Source of the DNA: Woeseia sp964560775 | GTDB taxonomy: Bacteria; Pseudomonadota; Gammaproteobacteria; Steroidobacterales; Woeseiaceae | Assembly (NCBI GenBank): GCA_964560775.1 | Contig: CAZLNH010000390.1 | Location: 1-26,174 of the forward strand | Direction of reading: 5' to 3' | Length of the DNA stretch: 26,174 nt | Shown here: piece by piece, positions 24,309 to 26,174 of the stretch | Position numbering within the stretch: the stretch's first letter is position 1 | Layout of the letters: each line of letters opens with the position of its first letter | The notes under the pieces: model-generated | Seen by the model: the letters and a program-made list of their open reading frames with translations, nothing else | What the model was told of the DNA's origin: nothing | The model's database searches: none | Translations under genes and position numbers: made by a program

Positions 24309-25438
24309 CAGGCAGCTCCCCCTTCGATGGTTTCACGTGTCGGCGCGTGCAGTATGCTGCCATCGCGAGTCAGTGCCGACTTCGCAAACACTTCGTCGTC
24401 CCAGTCGATAGCGAGCTCACCGTCCTTGATCGCGGGGCTGATGAAGTTGTACATGTTGCGTGCGTACATCTCGCTGGCATGGCGGCCGAGTGTCGACGGC
24501 AGGTTAACGGGCCCCACGATCTTGACGTTATGCTTGACGATTGTTTCACCGGCGACTGTCAGCTCGCAGTTACCACCGGTCTCGGCTGCGAGATCAACGA
24601 TGACGGCACCGGGCTTCATATTGGCAACCGCGTCGGCTGAAATGATCTTCGGCGCCGGGCGCCCCGGAATCGCAGCGGTACTGATAACGACATCCGAAAC
24701 GGAGATCTCCTTCTCCAGCGCTTCCTGCTGTTTCTGTTTTTCCTCGTCAGTCAGTTCCCTCGCGTAACCGCCTTCGCCCTCGGCGGAGACGCCGGTATCG
24801 ACGAACTTTGCGCCCAGCGATTCAACCTGCTCCCGCGTGGCGCCTCGCACGTCGTAACCCTTTACGACGGCACCGAGACGGCGCGCCGTCGCAATGGCCT
24901 GCAAGCCGGCTACACCGGCACCGATGACGAGTACCTGTGCCGGCCGGATCGTGCCGGCAGCTGTGGTCAGCATCGGGAAGAACTTGTTGAGGGTGCTGGC
25001 GGCGATCAGCACGGACTTGTATCCGGAGGCAGCGGCCTGTGATGACAGCACGTCCATGCTTTGTGCGCGTGAGATTCGTGGAATCAGCTCCATCGCGAAG
25101 CCGGTCTGCTTGCTGTTCTGGAGTGCCAGCACGAGATCCCGGTTGATGTGCCCGTACATCAGGCTTGCAACTGTTTTGCCTTCCCCGAACTTGTTGACGA
25201 CGCTTGCCGTGGGCGGTTGCACGCCAAGCAGCAGGTCGCATCTGTCGAGGACCCCATCGGCATCCGCAAGCTCAACGCCGTCGTAGTCCGTGTCCAGCAA
25301 TTGCGAGGCGGCGCCGGCCCCTTTCTCCATGATGACCTTGACACCGAGCTTGCCGAATTTGGCGGCGATTTCGGGCGTCAGGGCAACGCGGGTTTCGCCT
25401 TCCAGCGCTTCTTTCAGCACGCCAACAGTCAGCGGCAT
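24308..25438 (-). CDS. pntAA: NAD(P) transhydrogenase subunit alpha part 1 (NAD-binding), 376 aa
   Basis: This peripheral cytoplasmic subunit binds NAD(H) and passes hydride to NADP in PntB. It has the alanine-dehydrogenase-like fold: an N-terminal GVLKEALEGETRVALTPE (6-23), the invariant RISRAQSMD (121-129), the Rossmann glycine motif VIGAGVAGLQA (171-181) and VDLAAETGGN (281-290). It lacks the membrane helices of E. coli PntA, which are encoded by the next gene. ATG 25438 has ACGGAGA about eight bases upstream. It heads a leftward run that continues with pntAB, pntB, priA, argS, SPOR and capA-like genes. Confidence 0.97.
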   Translation of the reverse strand: MPLTVGVLKEALEGETRVALTPEIAAKFGKLGVKVIMEKGAGAASQLLDTDYDGVELADADGVLDRCDLLLGVQPPTASVVNKFGEGKTVASLMYGHINRDLVLALQNSKQTGFAMELIPRISRAQSMDVLSSQAAASGYKSVLIAASTLNKFFPMLTTAAGTIRPAQVLVIGAGVAGLQAIATARRLGAVVKGYDVRGATREQVESLGAKFVDTGVSAEGEGGYARELTDEEKQKQQEALEKEISVSDVVISTAAIPGRPAPKIISADAVANMKPGAVIVDLAAETGGNCELTVAGETIVKHNVKIVGPVNLPSTLGRHASEMYARNMYNFISPAIKDGELAIDWDDEVFAKSALTRDGSILHAPTRETIEGGAA

Positions 25439-25752
25439 CGTTTATCTCCGTCAGGACCATCAATTATTCAGGGGACCGCCGCTCATTCGCATGAAGCGAA
25501 TGTTTGGGACGACACCAGGGCAACAGCACCGTCGTCGGCAACAGCAACGATTGTCGCGTCCGACCGCCCTGCCGGTCACCCGCATGTAATACGAAGCGCG
25601 CATAATGACATAGCGGCCTTAAATCGCAAACTCCACGGAAATATTGATTTTTCCGGGCCGTGCTGCAAACTAGTGGCCTGCGCCGTCGGTAAGTATTAGC
25701 GAACCAGCTGGCGGGACTCAGGAACCAGGTGCTCCTCAGGGACCGGACCGGG
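25439..25752. other. Divergent spacer between pntAA and the HNH gene
   Basis: About 314 bases with lower GC near 25600-25650. It must hold the promoter of the transhydrogenase operon and perhaps that of the HNH gene, but no promoter matched consensus well enough to call. A perfect 7-bp hairpin, CATTCGC (25484-25490) with GCGAATG (25496-25502), lies in the probable pntAA leader, and a 6-bp pair CGGAAA/TTTCCG lies near 25636-25655. No tRNA or small gene was recognised. Confidence 0.5.
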
Positions 25753-26174
25753 ATGTTGATCGGAACTGCTTCAGACATTTCCCAGCAAGTGCTGAGAACT
25801 GATGTTGCCGGAATGCCGCTCGAATGGATTGACTACCGCGAGGCGGTACGGCTTTACCATACAGAGCAGGTGGCTTACGCCTGCGGCACTCATTTATATA
25901 CCGTCTGCGGCGGTCACTCGGCCCTCACCGGCAAACGCAGCGTCATTGGCGTCAGCTCGATCATCGCGACGCACGGTACCAGCCACGGGCTGGCTTTCGT
26001 CCGCGACCAGTATGTGCCGCCGCTCAATAACCGCACCTTGTTCAAACGCGACGCCAACCTGTGCCTGTACTGTGCCATGCGTTTCCCGACACGCGAGCTG
26101 ACGCGCGATCACATTACACCGCTGTCGCAGGGTGGCAGGGACGTCTGGAACAATGTCGCAACGGCCTGCCGGCG
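25753..26174 (+). CDS. HNH endonuclease family protein, 3' end beyond window (140 codons seen)
   Basis: The frame from 25753 is open to the right edge. The N-terminal part has MPLEWIDYREAVRLYHTEQV (21-40), the repeated opening of a gammaproteobacterial HNH family, followed by a beta-rich stretch with GKRSVIGVSSIIATHG (60-75). The nuclease module begins at Cys104-Leu-Tyr-Cys107, then RDHITPLSQGG (118-128) with the catalytic His120 and the WNNV segment (132-135), and Cys139 just before the edge, which would be the third zinc-binding cysteine. The fourth cysteine and the end are missing. Its role is unknown; similar genes occur outside restriction systems. ATG 25813 is an alternative start that begins exactly at the conserved region. 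Confidence 0.85.
   Translation, partial: MLIGTASDISQQVLRTDVAGMPLEWIDYREAVRLYHTEQVAYACGTHLYTVCGGHSALTGKRSVIGVSSIIATHGTSHGLAFVRDQYVPPLNNRTLFKRDANLCLYCAMRFPTRELTRDHITPLSQGGRDVWNNVATACR

Noticed and set aside
25439..25752. Promoter of the transhydrogenase operon
   Set aside because: Several weak -35/-10 combinations were examined but none matched in more than about half of the positions with good spacing.

Overview
The window looks like chromosomal DNA from a GC-rich gammaproteobacterium. The gene orders dprA / LysM protein / def-fmt-rsmB / DUF4390-ntrY-ntrX and pntAA-pntAB-pntB / priA-argS-SPOR are typical of that class. The outer-membrane TonB receptor, lipoproteins and REP-like repeats fit a free-living, possibly marine, Gram-negative organism of a Chromatiales/Steroidobacterales type. 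That placement is inferred from protein content and base composition only.

Left part (1-9690). dprA and a LysM lipoprotein (TsaP-like) run leftward. def, fmt, rsmB, a DUF4390 secreted protein, an NtrY-like kinase and an NtrX-like regulator run rightward with tight spacing or overlaps from fmt onward. The regulator is degenerate: its Walker A lysine is replaced by arginine and the sigma-54-contacting GAFTGA loop is missing.

Middle part (9691-16801). This looks like a catabolic insert for trehalose or a related alpha-glucoside. A GH37 trehalase without signal peptide, an MFS permease and a TonB-dependent receptor all run leftward, with a divergent LacI-family repressor. Just downstream of the -10 of a good sigma-70-type promoter for the receptor sit two 14-bp palindromes spaced 21 bp apart, a likely tandem operator. 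The block is bounded on both sides by repeats lying between convergent genes: an inverted cluster of REP-like units (9705-9897) and a 193-bp MITE-like palindrome with perfect 21-bp terminal inverted repeats (16599-16791).

Right part (16802-26174). A long leftward run is read in the order pntAA-pntAB-pntB (three-subunit proton-translocating transhydrogenase), priA, argS, an FtsN-like SPOR protein and a CapA-family lipoprotein. At the right edge an HNH endonuclease gene begins on the + strand and runs off the window. No tRNA, rRNA, CRISPR array, transposase or phage gene was recognised. The most interesting items are the self-contained trehalose locus with its operator pair, the degenerate NtrX and the two repeat structures.
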